64,000 nt of DNA from assembly GCA_900169235.1 (NCBI GenBank), contig FWCC01000092.1:1-64000 (forward strand), read 5' to 3'. The DNA comes from Zarea fungicola. Taxonomy: Eukaryota > Ascomycota > Sordariomycetes > Hypocreales > Cordycipitaceae. The notes below the pieces were generated by a model, which ran no database searches, was not told the origin of the DNA, and worked only from the letters and a program-made list of their open reading frames with translations. The translations under genes were made by a program, and so were the position numbers. Below are positions 11,029 to 23,459 of this stretch, piece after piece (the stretch's first letter is position 1; each line of letters begins with the position of its first letter).

Positions 11029-12799
11029 TTAAATCTGCAGCGTAGGAGCCAGTGCTTCCCATAGCCTACACTTTTCAATCAAGTCTGATGGTACATCCTC
11101 CATGGCGGTGTTGTTAGTTTGCAGCCTCAGACGTTGACCGGAGCCTCTGCCCCAAGTATTCCAAACTGGTGATGCAGGGACTTTCATGGCGTTCGGATTC
11201 AGCTTTTGAATGAAGCTAATAAAGTATTGTGAGGCAATGGGGATTATCCGAGAGTTCGCATTCGAATATATAACTGCCGGCGGCGTCACATATCCAGGTC
11301 CAAAGATGGCACTTGTTTCGAGGAGGTGCGAAACACCTAGTCCGCTGGCAAGAGTCACTTCGTCCTGTACATTAAACCTGTAGTTCCAGACTTGATCTGG
11401 GCTAAATTTCCGCGCCATGGCAGAGGCTATCCGATTTCCAGGACAGGTAAACGCAAAATCTCCAAACACTGCTGACGCAGATGGGAAATAGGCAGCATGC
11501 TGCGGTACAGGTTCTTGCATTGGATAGAGCTGGCTGATTCTTTGTAGCTGGGCGGAGGATAGCCGTGGATAGTTGTTTTTAATAAACATCAAGACTTCCC
11601 TGGCTGTACTGGCATTGTACCCGAAATAGGACCCCTCATTAGTATCATCGCCGACCAGGAGTGGAACGTGGTGAAAACGACCGGTGTCAAGCAGTCTTTG
11701 CATTCGATCCACAATGAGAGTGCCGTCAATCACAGGAAGCCAGTACTCCACTGGGAGAGGATTCTCGCTCACAGCGCCGGGGAAAGCAGCGATCCGACTG
11801 ATGGCCATGAATGTTTCAATGTCAATCCCGCGTAGGCAGTTCAAGGTAGAGCAGCCAGCAGCTCGTAATAGTCTGTTGTATTGAAATTCCATCTCCGACA
11901 CAGTCCTCTGTGTGGGAGAGTAAGGACTTTCGGCGACGGCGCCGACGAAGAGTCGTTCTTGGCGCTCTGCTCCGTACGCTGTGTGGTGATGGACGACTGA
12001 ACCTGCACCCGCAGACGCTCCGTGAATCACAACGTGATCAGGGTCGCCACCAAACTACCCCGAGTTAGTATGACATGTATAAACATCGATAGCTCTGTTT
12101 TCCCTGTGAATTACCTTGGCAATGTGTTTTCGAACCCAATGAGGAAGAAACCTTTGATCCAGGAGGCCCGCATTAAGATGGCCATCCCGCTGGACATCTT
12201 TGCTAGCAAGAAATCCAAGGGCACCGACTCGGTAGTTGAAGTTTACAAAAACAAGGCCGTTCCCTGATTGCTCAACAACACCGGACCCGTGATAGTTAGA
12301 ATTTGAGTTGAGTGCAAAGCCACCACCCTGGATGTACACCCAAACTGGCAGCTTCGATGTTTCGCTTGCTGCTGAAGGTTTGAAGACATTCACAAAGAGG
12401 CAATCCTCTGCATGCTCTACGTCAGCGGTTTCGCCAATGCCAACACAAATTGGTCCAAACTGCGAGGGAAAAAGTCAGCATTCGCGCTTAATCGACTGTG
12501 GTTACTTTCGTAGAGTCGACGAGAATTTGACTGACTTTGGTCGCGTTTTGTATAGAGCGGTTAACGGCGGGATCTTCCGGGGCGCGGAAGCGCAGGTCAC
12601 CAAGGGGTGCTTTGGCATATCTCATGCCCAAAAACTGGTCAACCCCATTCCCAAGCCTGGTACCTTGATACTGGGCGTATCCGAGGTCAATAACATTGCT
12701 GAACCTTGGATAATTGTGATTATTTAATGATAAAGCGCTCGCCGCAGCAAAGTTGCATAGCCAAAATAGCAAATAGTAGACCGTTACCATAATGAACAT
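11029..12799 (-). CDS. Secreted type-B carboxylesterase/lipase
   Basis: An alpha/beta-hydrolase of the cholinesterase/type-B carboxylesterase family that hydrolyses ester bonds and is probably secreted. Exons are 12799-12506, 12459-12115 and 12054-11029 with GT-AG introns of 46 and 60 nt, giving 554 residues. A signal peptide (MFIMVTVYYLLFWLCNFAAA) starts the protein; Met4 is an alternative start. Motifs: FLGMRYAKAPLGDLRFRAPE; EDCLFVNVFKP (family signature EDCLxxN); the oxyanion loop YIQGGGF; the nucleophile elbow HGASAGAGS with Ser227; Glu353 in DTNEGSYFG; and His456 in LGVSHLLETSAIFG. The elbow has Ala where most relatives have Glu (G-E-S-A-G), as in many fungal lipases. The length matches the family. 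No adjacent partner suggests the natural ester. Confidence 0.9.
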
Positions 12800-13706
12800 G
12801 GGCAGTGATGCAAGTCGGCACGCTGTTATTGAATTATAATAGAGAATTCTGGCAATGCTTTAATACAGACTCTTCTTTTGCATTCACAGCCGGCATCTCT
12901 GCCCATTTTGTAGTCGGGCTGAGTGTAGTAAATTTAACCATCAATATAACATCAATATTTTAATAGCGGTTTGTAAGTGGTTCAATGCCGTCTTGAATTT
13001 ACCAGCCTCTAAGTTAAATTATTTGACATTCATTTGTCTTCATCCCTCTCTGGTGGATCCATCAACGACCGGAAGATGTTGGCCGCCCACACGGAACAAA
13101 GTGCTGCAAATTCTTCATGACGCCAGTGTTAAAATGATTAATAATCGCCGGTGTCAAATTACAATGATTCCGCTAAACAACAGTTGGGATAGAAAAAGTA
13201 GCATGCGGAGCTCTAATCTAGATGCGAAGACTAATGCACAATGGTTACCTAGAGGGCACGAAATGCAGCAGCTTTCGCATTTAGGACAGAAAAAGAGAAA
13301 GTTGAACAACATCTAGCAGCCTTACATAAAGAGCATCGCCCTCAGCGCTGTGCTGATATACACTGAGGAGCCGTGTAGTGGTCTAATATTAGGCACTGGA
13401 AGTTGTAAAATAAGACGCAGTCTCAAGTTGTCTATTGTTATATAAATTGAATCCTTTTAACCGGTCGGTCAGGGCCGGTATATTGGGCTATGCCACCGCC
13501 AATGAAGTAGCCTAGAGTTGGCCGGTAGGTAGGCTGCAGCCGACCAACCACCGTGGGTCGCTGTATCAGTTATGATCAGAATCTCTCCTTGGTGGTATAC
13601 ATTCGGTGATCAGTGCTTTGCCAGGACTAATCCGAATGGTGTGTAATGGACTGCCTAGTAATGCTTTGATCTCTATTATTGTTGCCTGTGAATATATGCC
13701 GCCTGC
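12800..13706. other. Intergenic, no gene seen
   Basis: About 0.9 kb upstream of the carboxylesterase and downstream of the bestrophin gene. One open frame (12993-13316, + strand) has no motif. A GCCGG-rich stretch lies at about 13460-13540. Confidence 0.55.
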
Positions 13707-15124
13707 TTAGTGGCTGGATACACGATCCTCATAAGCGGTTAGCTCTGGCTTTGCTCGAAGCAACGCCCGAATCTCTTCAACGGTTTTGGTATTTCTCAAG
13801 GCTTCATAGCCATGACGGCTTAACGGGTACAGAATGGCATTCTCATCATGCTTCTCAAAGTCCGTCGGTGCCGGCTGTGCCATGATGATCTCAATGTCAT
13901 GTCTGATCTCCTCGCAGTAACTGTCGAGCGGCAAGTCGTTGACATCATATCCAAAGGGATTCTCGACCTCACTGCCAATCAACGCAATGCCCAAGATGAT
14001 GTAAGCCGCGAAGAATGTTGCGGGAATGGTAACCCAGTGGAGCGTCTTGACAAGCTGAAAAGGTAGGATCAGGATGTAGGCCCATGTGATTTGTGAGATG
14101 GCGATTTTGTATGCCAGGGGAAGTGGTGTGTTGAGCACACGATCCGTCCCAGTGAGCACATCGTTCATCTGGGCTACCAGTGTCAGAGATTGAGTCTGGT
14201 AAATGGGTGCCTTGAAGGTGCCATTGTTGATAATCGTCTTGATGTATGCAGAGCAGGAGCTTAGCAGCTCCAGTGGCATATTACCCAGAGCCTTCTTCGA
14301 CTCTTTTATCAGCTTTCTCGGGTTATCCTCGGCCATTGGTAAGCCAAGCACCAGCCCAATCCGCTTCCAACCGTACACCTCCTCCCACTCGCGCGGCTCT
14401 GCCTTTTGTGCAATTGTAGACAGATGCTTGATTCGGAATTCAAGGTCGTCGTAGTGCGCAAAGGGCTCAAAGCGCAGTCGATGCTTCAACGCAATGGAAA
14501 AGGTAACAAGCAAATTGCAAAAGGATATCTTGGCAAGCAAATCTTCCATCTGTGAATCGGGGCGTTCGTCGGCGTGGATCCAGACAAGGCGAGCCAGGTT
14601 CTGTGTCGCGAGCGACAGTTGAGCCCAGTACTTGCGGCCATCGTTGTATCTTTCGTAAGCGGTCGAGCTTCGGAATGAGAGCGCTAGTGCGACGACAAAA
14701 CCAAGTACAGTCAACAGTACCGAGTTTATTCCAACTGCGAAACATGGTTTAGTACACGATTGGAGGCTGCGAGCGTTATGCTTGCTTACGGTTGCGATAA
14801 AGTATGGATATGCAGGTGATGGCAGTTGTCCAGATGATCACAACCGTCAAAGGTAGGATCATCACTGGAGTAATACTGCCGTGTAGTCGAAGAAACGTCG
14901 GCCATCTCGAGTGGTGCGATAGGTCTCGAGGGCCAATCTAGTCATTGTAAGTCTTCCGAGAGACCCCTCTGAAGAATGTTGAGAATAAATTGACATACAA
15001 AATATTTGTCTCCTTCGCTAAACTCTAAATCCTCGTGGGCGAAACCATTCATCTCGTACTCCGAGGTGATTGATGTGCCGCTCTTATGGCGAGCATTGGG
15101 CCTGAGTTCCTCAGTCGATGCCAT
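13707..15124 (-). CDS. Bestrophin-like (UPF0187) anion channel protein
   Basis: A membrane protein of the bestrophin/UPF0187 family, which forms anion channels; the fungal members are little characterised. Exons are 15124-14999, 14937-14790 and 14734-13707, with GT-AG introns of 61 and 55 nt, giving 433 residues. The start MASTEELRPN was chosen because exon 1 then joins exon 2 as KYFIGPRDLSHHSRWPTFLR, and TM1 follows as VMILPLTVVIIWTTAITCIS. Other landmarks are the family signature SFRSSTAYERYNDGRKYW after TM2, a central helical region, two further hydrophobic stretches (ISQITWAYILILPFQ; PATFFAAYIILGIALIG) and the highly conserved VENPFGYDVNDLPLD, which corresponds to the acidic gating segment in bestrophins. 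A longer upstream open frame exists but adds nothing family-like. Confidence 0.88.
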
Positions 15125-16800
15125 TGTGCTTGTAGTCCACGAAGGCATGGAAAAGTTTGATGCAAATTGTACAGATCCATAAGGCTGAATTTTGTGGCAA
15201 CGGTCGACATGAGGAGAGGTTAAATACTCCTGTAGACGTGAAATCGAAAGAGAGAGAACAAACAACAGTGGGTTCATTCCCGTCGCGGAGCAAGCCGAAC
15301 TGGACCCTTGCTTTCGTGGCTGTGAGACCACGCAGCATGTCTCACCAACAATTTTAGCAATGCCACGGCGGGTCAAATGAGGGGAGAATTCATTGCTTCA
15401 TTGTCAACTTTGGACAAAAATAGTCAGGGCGGCCTAGCTTTCCCACAACAAGGCGGCATTATAGCGCTTCTCCTCCATGACATATGGGTCATCAACAAGG
15501 TACCTTATCGGGGCATCATCCGTGAACTAGTGACTTTTACAACCAGACCAGGAGTCGAAACTGTTGTCTTCTCAATGCCTTGTGACTCGGGCAGCTCGAG
15601 GTTTCAGGCTTCGACTAGTATTCTGTCCCTGTCATTTTGGCGGTAATCAGCCCTGCGCCGAGTCGGCGTACCTCGGATAGTTCCCATCAAATTAGGGCTC
15701 GGAATTGATCTGTGGCGATGCTGGCAGCCTAATGTAACCCCCTGGAACAAATCCGTGAAGAAAAATAGCCAGTTTTGGTCGGCCCCTAGGGTTGCGGGCT
15801 CCGTGGGCCGCAGTGCTTTTTATGGCTCTAAGCTGACCTCAGCCTTCACTAGTCAGCCCATTACTAACGTGAGTGTACTCACTGTAAGGCTGGTTTCGAG
15901 CCCTGTTTTCGAGACATTAGCGAGCCGCCTCGTCTGGTGTGTTGCCACAGCAGTGGCATTTGGCCGCCGTTCACAAATTTATCATAGCGTTCTCACCCTG
16001 AAAAGAGCTTGCAAGTCATGATATGGTACGGATATATTCACGGACGGATGTGGACATGTTTTGCGAGAGAGTTTTACGTGGCTTGAATGATTTGGGTCCC
16101 ACATGCAATGTGGATGTAACTACTCCATAGACGGCCTAGAATTTAGTATTCAGAGGCTGTGTGAGACTGTAAATGTCTAAAATTGCCCTTCTACGGATAT
16201 GATCCCCGTCCCTTACCGATGAGCAATTATGCCGCAAAGTCCGCTGTCGAAGCACTGGTTCCACCAGCACGAAGCTTGCCATGCTTCTCAGCCTTGCCGA
16301 GTTGGGCAGCTAATAGTTCCATAATCCATATATAGCCACCTAGTCGGGGTATGACCACTAACTAGCTTGTGGTGGTCTGTGTTCGTGGAACTCAAACACA
16401 TGTTCGCCACTGTAGGCAAGATGATGAACTGTTTCAGATCATTGCATTGCCCAATGCTTGGGTAATACGATACTACCTGTGATATTCGGTAAAGGAACAT
16501 TGCATCGGTGGTTTGGCCTACGCAGCAATTGGATAATGCAACTTAGATATGCGCTAGTTACATCTCGTTTTTCTCTCCATGACAAACTGTCCCGCTAAAA
16601 TGGCACCTCGTAAGCCAGCCGCAATCTCGACTGGTAATCACGCAGCTTCAATTATTGCATCGCGTTTTTTTTTCGAGGTTTCCTTGCTAATAAAATCATC
16701 TACCCCTTTTGTTGCCCAAGGGCGTAGTGTTCCTGGCAGTGCAGCACATTTCTGTCGCACGAAACAGACCGCTCTCCTGTTGATGCCTGGAGAAGGTGGC
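15125..16800. other. Intergenic, no gene seen
   Basis: About 1.7 kb. Scattered open frames (15377-15646, 15755-16021, 16579-16830 on +; 16288-16500 on -) lack recognisable domains. The last overlaps the 3' end of the histidine phosphatase on the other strand. Confidence 0.55.
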
Positions 16801-17453
16801 TCAACTATCGAGACCGGGGCAATTTTCTGACGTGTTACTCACAATCGAGGTGTATGGGTATGGGTCAGTCCAGATCAAGTCAAAGTGGTCGCCTGGATAC
16901 TCGGGCGCATCATCATCACCCAGCTTAGCGATGAGGTCGGTGAGATGCTCGTGTTCCCAGCTACGGTTCTATTAGCTTAAGTCCGAGATCATGTAGAGAC
17001 CGTGGCTACTTGCCAAATCAGGATGTTTCCCTCGCCAGTGTAGTTTTTGACGACCTTCTTCACACATTTCGCATCCTTTTCATCGCACGACGTGTCAACG
17101 GTTATGCCAAGGTCAGCAGCAAGTGAGGAGATCGTATCGAATGGTCGCTGGTGAGAACCGTCTGCACCAAACACAAAAAATCAGCAACAGTGGTCATGGC
17201 AACTCGGCCCACGGTCAGTGAAGACTGTAACAATATGATACGGCTTACCAGAGCTGGGGGTTTCAGCCATAATGTAGCCAATGTTATACTGCGAAGAAGC
17301 TCCAAAGACATTTCGAAGGCATTGCGCACGTTGCTCGCCCTGGGGGCTCAGGCCATCGCTCCCATCAGCAGGCTTTTCTCCATGGCGAATGAAGTAAACT
17401 GTAGACTGGGCAGCAACGAGGCTAGTAGCCGCGAGAATCAAGGTGGCCTTCAT
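16801..17453 (-). CDS. Secreted histidine phosphatase (phosphoglycerate-mutase-like)
   Basis: A small histidine-phosphatase superfamily enzyme, likely exported and hydrolysing a phosphoester. The start is MKATLILAATSLVAAQ at 17453 (signal peptide); an ATG six codons upstream is less likely. Exons are 17453-17249, 17161-17014 and 16960-16801, giving 170 residues. The catalytic RHG is in YFIRHGEKPADG (His24), and the second His motif is ICWEHEHLTDL. The C-terminus TSENCPGLDS is typical of the fungal branch. Intron 1 (87 nt) is GT-AG. Intron 2 (53 nt, 17013-16961) begins GCAAGT and ends TAG: only this GC-AG splice joins ...GNILI to CWEHEH in frame. The nearest GT donor, four bases inside, destroys the motif. 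Substrate is unknown. Confidence 0.85.
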
Positions 17454-20400
17454 ATTTTTGTATGTTTGCAAGAGAAATAGTCAATGTAAATTGTTTTCGA
17501 CCAATGCAAACTCTAATCATCGAGAGAAAGACGACCAGGTATGAGAACACAATTTATCCAAAGCTGGCATTGCCCTACAACATGGTGGCTGACCGACCTC
17601 TGCTAGACCGGTGACCTTGTGCGGCTGATAGTGTGTGCCGTGTAGCCGTCGTTTCATCCCTGTACACGCGGCCGCTTCTGCAGCAGAAACAGGCTGGACA
17701 CGGAGGATTTTAGCCGTCCGACGAAGCTGACAAAAAATACGATTTCGATCGGGATGCGGGGTGTGCCCGTGCAAGCCACCCGTTGCCAAGACATCACATC
17801 GCGCGTTGTTGCACCCTTCCTTTGGTAGCTTCTACCCAAATAGGCAGCCTTTCGGCTTCTAAGCCAATCAACACACCAGCCACCGAAAAGTTCGCTATTG
17901 TATAAGAGGTTGGCTTCGACTAAAAGCACGGGACATTCAGTATTGCATCGCCACGCACAGTTGCCGCTGTCCGTCTTCACGAGGGTTCATTTATTTGACC
18001 CTCCGCTTATTCCCTCACTCCGCTGCAGAAACGCTCAGCCACGGAACCATCGGCAGCCATTGCCGTTCTTGTAAGCACTAACCCCGACACCTGCTACATG
18101 GAGGATGAAAAAGCCGAATGTCTCCAGAATGAAATCCTCAACAAACATACGGCTTCGTAAAAGCCACCGGCAAACTAAGCGGTAAACTAAGCAGCAAACT
18201 GAACGACGATGGAGTTACTTCTTAATACAAGGTGCATTATAATTGCACAGATCGTGACTAGTTTTCCGAACTCGCTTCCGCCGTGCCGTTCTATAAAGTC
18301 CCGGGGAACCACCAGAGCGCTACCTGCCACCTAGAATGCCGGAATTGCATATTAAAATAGATTCGAACCTTGATCAATGGTGTTGGTTTAATATTTAGGA
18401 ACAGAGTGGATGTATCCAGTCTGTATTAAAGCTGCTGCATTTGCCTGGGCGGCAGCTTGTATTCTTGGTTCAAGGTGAATGAGTACCAGTACCCTACAGT
18501 AGACTTTCGGATCGCAACGCCAACCCTGGCATAAGGACAGTTATGAAAGTCCGCACTGGTCTTCCCCGGAGCCGATTATGAAGACTTAACAACTGTCTCT
18601 GTCTCTTTTTTCGAAAGAGACTTTGGGCAGCAATTAGTCAAGAGACTTGTGTACGTCTCCGGCTGTGTGCTGTCGAGACCCAGGCCACCTTCCCCTTCAT
18701 CTGAAGATGTATGCCACAAGAGACACGCAACAAGCCTGGGTGCTATACCGTTATCCCATAGGTTGGACCCTTCATCAGAAATGGGATTTTATTAGGCCGA
18801 ATTCGTTTCTTCTCCAGCATCGCGAGATCTTCTGCTGCCCTAGCATGTCTCCGCTGCAGCTTCCCCTTATCCAGAAAGTTTGGAATGTTTATGATTTCGT
18901 TAATATACTTTTTACCTCTCAAATCGTCTGAATTCAAAGAAGCAATCAGAATTGACGCTTGAGTGGAAGAGAGTAATAAATTGGGGCCGTGGTAAGTGTC
19001 CCGTGTTGTTCCAGACTTCCCTTATTCTACCAATTTGTGCTCGGAGCCATCAACAGAGATGGATGCTCAATATGCTACAAAAACTTAAGAAATACATGCT
19101 GTATTAAGCTTGCCTGCGTACAGCTACATTTCAAGATCAACATACTTCAAGATGCAGTTTACTGTTGAAACACTGAGAACAATGGCCCGAAGTAAGTAAT
19201 GACCAGTTAAGACTTTTGAAACTGTACATTAAAGTTTCCAGCCGAATTTTAGTTCTACGCTGCTATGGCACCTGCTGTCCCGTGCACCGCCCTTGGGCAA
19301 CTCAAGGGCTCTGCTCTAAACGCCACTGGGATTGGCTTCGGCGTCCTGAGTAGATTTTATAAAACCCAATATTCTAACGCATCAATCAGCGCAGCCTTGT
19401 CCTAACTGCCGAATAAAGAGGGTTTGACTCGCAACTTCTGCTCGGACGGTGCAGGACCGAGCATCTCGCCGAAGTGTGGATTGCTACATTAGCCACTCAA
19501 TGTACACTATCATGAGGTTGGGGCAGTACGGTAGCAGCGCAGCGCCTGTGCGTCAAAAACCAGTACCGTTTTCTGCCCGAGCGAGCTTGCGCGACTTTCT
19601 CACTTCCGGCGTGTATATTATCTCCTGCCTGACTTGGCTAGACTAAGCCGCGTGTTTTGAGCACTGTCATGAATGACTGGGGCTACGATAGTTCTTGTTC
19701 ACTGCCTTGAAGACGTATGGGGGTTAAAGGGCAGTGCAACTGCGATTGCGGAGCGCGCTCATTTGCCGATACAATGCGTGAGTTCTTACCTTCTGATCTG
19801 TCCCCCCACGTACCGGGGCGATGAACGCCAAGGCGCACATTGAGAAGGCTATTGAATCCTCGCAAACGGCGTTGGAACGCCAGGAAATAGAGTTTCTAAC
19901 TAGCTCGGGTAAGCTTGAAAAAATACCCGCAGGTTAAATTACGCACGGAGCGGCCGAGCGATACTTACAGGGCTGATGGTTTGCTACTATACGCAACTAC
20001 CGGAGCGCCCCCGGCCAGCCGCAAAACTTTATCTGGGCTTACTCCAGTTACCGGCTTATGATTTTGCGACCAAAAGGGCATAGCCACGTTTGTAGAGATT
20101 CCTTTTACAAGGACTTTGTTCATTACGGTATACTCCGAGTCGATTTTTGATAACCCTCGCATCGTGCGCTTACTATCACTCTACATGACTCGTCAGCCGC
20201 TTTTGACCGAGTAGCCGTGCTCCGGAAATGCAAATCTGCCGGACTAAATACTAAAATCTGACATTTATTGACATTACCCTATTAATGTCCGCTGTGGATT
20301 TAATTTATACTCATGTATAGGGTTTTGGACCTTGATGGCTGCATAGTGACATCTCTACATTAGTTAATGCAAATACACAAGCACACTAGTCTGTGTCTCC

Positions 20401-20663
20401 AAGCAACTAACTGCCGTTATTGTTCGATTTAGATGGATACGGTGGTTTTCAGAGGCTTGACTGTGGTTCCAGAAACTGGTTCTCGAACACATGGTGATAG
20501 AACAATATTGAATGGAACTGCGTTTCTAGAACATGTCTGCCAAGTTGGACACTTTGGCACGCGGCGACGGCTTGTTATAAAGCACAACTGCATCCCAGTT
20601 TAATAACGCGTTAAAAATTCCAAATTTATACAGCAGTCAAACACCACCTTTACAAAAAATATC
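17454..20663. other. Large intergenic stretch, no gene seen
   Basis: About 3.2 kb without a supportable gene. Several small open frames occur (for example 18743-18937 on -, with a Lys/Arg-rich chain, and 18647-18931 on +), but none has a start context, domain or splice structure I can defend. It may hold decayed sequence. Confidence 0.5.
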
Positions 20664-21671
20664 ATGATGCATCTTTCTATCATTCTGGCTTTGGCCGGAC
20701 TTGCCATTGCCGCACCTGAAGCCGAGGAGGTCGCGCCGGATGTGAGTGAGCTGGTAAAGGCTACTGGCGGCCAGAATGCCACTACCTTGACGGCAGACCA
20801 GTTTCACGAACTTACTCTCAGCGCAATGAGCCCCGAGTTCGTTGTAAACTCTGACAAGTTATACGACTATCTCTCCAATAACCATGGTTCCAACCACACC
20901 ATCTATGTCAACGACACCCGTAGCTTCATTGAAATGAGTGAAGTCAAGCAAGAAGTGGACAAGCGACAGTACTCAACGGCGTATGTATTATATGGCAGCA
21001 CCCATTGACTTTGGACGGTCATGAGAATACATTGCATCTAACAGTTCCTGGATTTTAGGCCCTGCTTTGGATACAACCACCACTACGCACTACAAGTTCA
21101 ACGTTGGTGGAGCGAATGGAACCCGGCATCGTCCTGTTTATACACAGGCAACAACCCAGGTGGTGGTAGCCAGAACATTGGATGGTCATACAGCCGTTCA
21201 ATCTCAACGAACGCAGGGTACGTAGCAAAACGAAGCATAGGCCAGTAATAAAGTGTTTAGCACTGACACTACACAGAATCGACTGGAAGATCATCAAGGA
21301 TGTGCTTTCCGTTTCTGCTGGTGTCGATGTGACACAGACATGGTCCCACTCTGGTCAAGGTAAGCATCCTCTTATACCCCATATCCTGTATTCCAGGACG
21401 ACATTCATTGATACAGAAATTGACATGCTCCCTAGTCAGTTGCAATGTGCCCGGTAACAGCGTTGGCCAGATATGGATTCAGAACTACCTAGTATGGGGT
21501 TGGATGTGGTCCGCGGGATGCCAGAGTTGCGCTTATGGTGGATCTGGCTGCGGTGGCAGGTTTGGCTACGGTCCCAGGGCTGATGGCGGTGCGCTGGCCC
21601 CAGCTAGCAGCAAGGGATGGCAGGGCTATAACTATGGTTGCAGTACCGGATGGGATAAGGTCAGATGTTAA
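20664..21671 (+). CDS. Secreted, Kex2-processed cysteine-rich protein, function unknown
   Basis: Exons 20664-20980, 21059-21217, 21277-21359 and 21436-21671 encode 264 residues. A signal peptide (MMHLSIILALAGLAIAAPEA) is followed by a cysteine-free, N-glycosylation-site-bearing propeptide (NATT, NHT, NDT). A dibasic site VDKR ends at residue 101, where a Kex2-type protease would cut. The mature chain of about 163 residues is rich in Trp, Gly, Tyr and Ser and has eight cysteines (APCFG, SSCLY, VSCNV, AGCQSC, GSGCGG, YGCS, terminal RC), which could pair fully. A basic or catalytic motif is absent. Intron 1 uses the acceptor TTTTAG at 21058; the CAG at about 21044 would shift the frame and lose the cysteines. 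The pre-pro layout resembles secreted fungal toxins, bacteriocin-like proteins or effectors, but I recognise no family. Confidence 0.78.
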
Positions 21672-21957
21672 AGACCCCAACGCACGTGTGATGCGCCACA
21701 AGCTGTCCATGGCCTCGGCCAAGAAGCAGACAAGATGATTTGCTGGAGAATATGAAAATTGAGTCGGGCTTTCTCCCTGAGCTCCGCGGTTTTTCCCGAC
21801 TCGCTCTGTATTACTTATACTTCTGTTTATATATTTAGCTAGACCGATAGAAATTCAATCTTTTAGACAAAGAAAAGCCTTTCTATGATTAAGACGTAAA
21901 TGGGGTTGAACTATACTAAGCAGAGCGCTGGAGAAAGCCAACTGAGCTTTGGTTCAA

Positions 21958-22690
21958 TTAGTTCCCTGGTTCCTGTAGAGCACCTCTCCTAGCTATGAGT
22001 CGAAAGTAAATCACAATAACAACAAGACCTATCCAGATAGCCAACTCTGTGCCATAAATGACCAGCCCATATATCTTGAGCGTAGGCTGAAAAACCACAG
22101 ACACGAGCGATGCAATATCTCCACTGAGGTCCAAAACTGCAAATTTTAGTGAGATGCCGGCGTCAGACCTTGTCCTGTACATGTCGATATAATGTCTGAG
22201 AACCCCGCCTGCTAGTAAAACGGCAGCGATAATGGCCATCAATATGGATGCCCAATCCTGCCCTCGATCTCGTGCGACTCTGAGCGCAAAGACGAGGCCG
22301 ACCTCTGCCCCCGCCAACACGGCTGCCATGGCCACAGAGCATAGCGCAGCTTTCAACAGAGGCCACTTTTTACCGTAGTATTTGCACTGGCACCACGTGC
22401 AGAGACTGAGGAGTATGAGAATATTTGGTTGAATCTGGAGAGCAACATTGAAGGCGTCGGCAATGTTGTACACACCGAGCGGCACACCAGCAATGGCCCA
22501 GGAGAGGAAAAAGGTTGAAGATAAGCCCTTGGAGTCGTGTCGCCTCCAATTCTTCCATATTTGGGGCAAGAGCTGTATTGGGTTGTTTAGCACAGTCTCC
22601 AAGAAAGGCGCAAGATTGAACACGCACCTGGAGCGACCAGAGGACGGCACCCAACGTGCCAAAGACGTTGGCAACTACCGCGTTATCCAT
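21958..22690 (-). CDS. PQ-loop repeat membrane protein
   Basis: A seven-helix PQ-loop-type membrane protein. Members include lysosomal or vacuolar amino-acid exporters and other small transporters. Exons are 22690-22628 and 22572-21958 with a 55-nt GT-AG intron, giving 225 residues. Exon 1 (MDNAVVANVFGTLGAVLWSL) joins exon 2 as WSLQLLPQIWKNWRRHDSKG, the PQ-loop itself: helix, then L-P-Q, a basic stretch and S-KG-L-S. AGVPLGVYNI follows, then a cluster of helices; a second PQ-like motif is weak (DMYRTRSDAGISL). An in-frame upstream ATG at 22786 would add 32 residues that the family does not need. The location is probably an internal membrane, and the substrate is unknown. Confidence 0.82.
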
Positions 22691-23459
22691 GAGAATTGAA
22701 ATAAAAATAAAAGCGCATAATGTCCGTTTTGATGCGATAGAGTTGCAAAACTGTTCCTTTTTGATGCTGGTTCCACGTTGTGCCATGCCCGTCGAATAGA
22801 GCCATGACTAGCGATAATCGGGGCTTGCTCTGGAACTGACCAATTGAGCTTCAGAGCCTATATCTTATTGTCCTGGAATTTCGGTGTCCTTGAAAAAGCA
22901 GACGGTTGGGCAGATAATTACTCTACGGTCTTTTAAGGAATTTCACATGCGAAACTTCAATTAGAGTACCTCAATACCTCAATCGCGAGGGATTTGATTC
23001 ACTGTCTGCGTTACTTTTTTGCCGATGGGGCTACGCTCTATTAGACTCGCATACTAAAGTTTGAGCAAGCGTTTAGTCTAGAGATAAAGTTGTAAATAGG
23101 CTCATCATACCTCACAAACGAGCTACGATACAGCCGACCTAGGCTTGAAATGGATTATTATTCTATTTTTATAAAACGAAAAGTTCACTCGTGAAGTAAA
23201 CTCTTAGCTTGCTCATCGGTACAGCAAACAGCCAGCAGACTCCTCTAAAATATCTTGTATACAATCATTCGATTTAGTCTAAGCTTAAGAGGCAATATAC
23301 TTTGATTGCTTTCCTTGTGCTGTTTTGAGCACAGAGCGTTCAAAAACGTAGGCTCTGGCGGCTCCAACTCATATCGTGCCGTCGGCCAGGGCTTTTCCAC
23401 ACTACCGTGGGCCGTACATAGGAAGAGTATAGTAGAGACTCATAACTAGAAATCAACAT
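22691..23459. other. Intergenic, no gene seen
   Basis: About 0.77 kb, AT-rich, upstream of the PQ-loop gene and at the 3' flank of the cupin gene. No open frame or repeat of note. Confidence 0.6.

Noticed and set aside
16690..16806. A fourth exon for the histidine phosphatase, using GTGAGT at about 16843 as donor
   Set aside because: Reading through gives TSENCPGLDS and a stop, the usual C-terminus of the family, so no further splice is needed.
18743..18937. Minus-strand frame with a Lys/Arg-rich chain that looks faintly like transposase or coiled-coil debris
   Set aside because: No catalytic or DNA-binding motif, a stop soon after, and no terminal repeats nearby.
20981..21044. Earlier CAG acceptor for intron 1 of the Cys-rich secreted protein
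   Set aside because: It is out of phase and would lose all mature-domain cysteines; the TTTTAG at 21058 keeps the frame.
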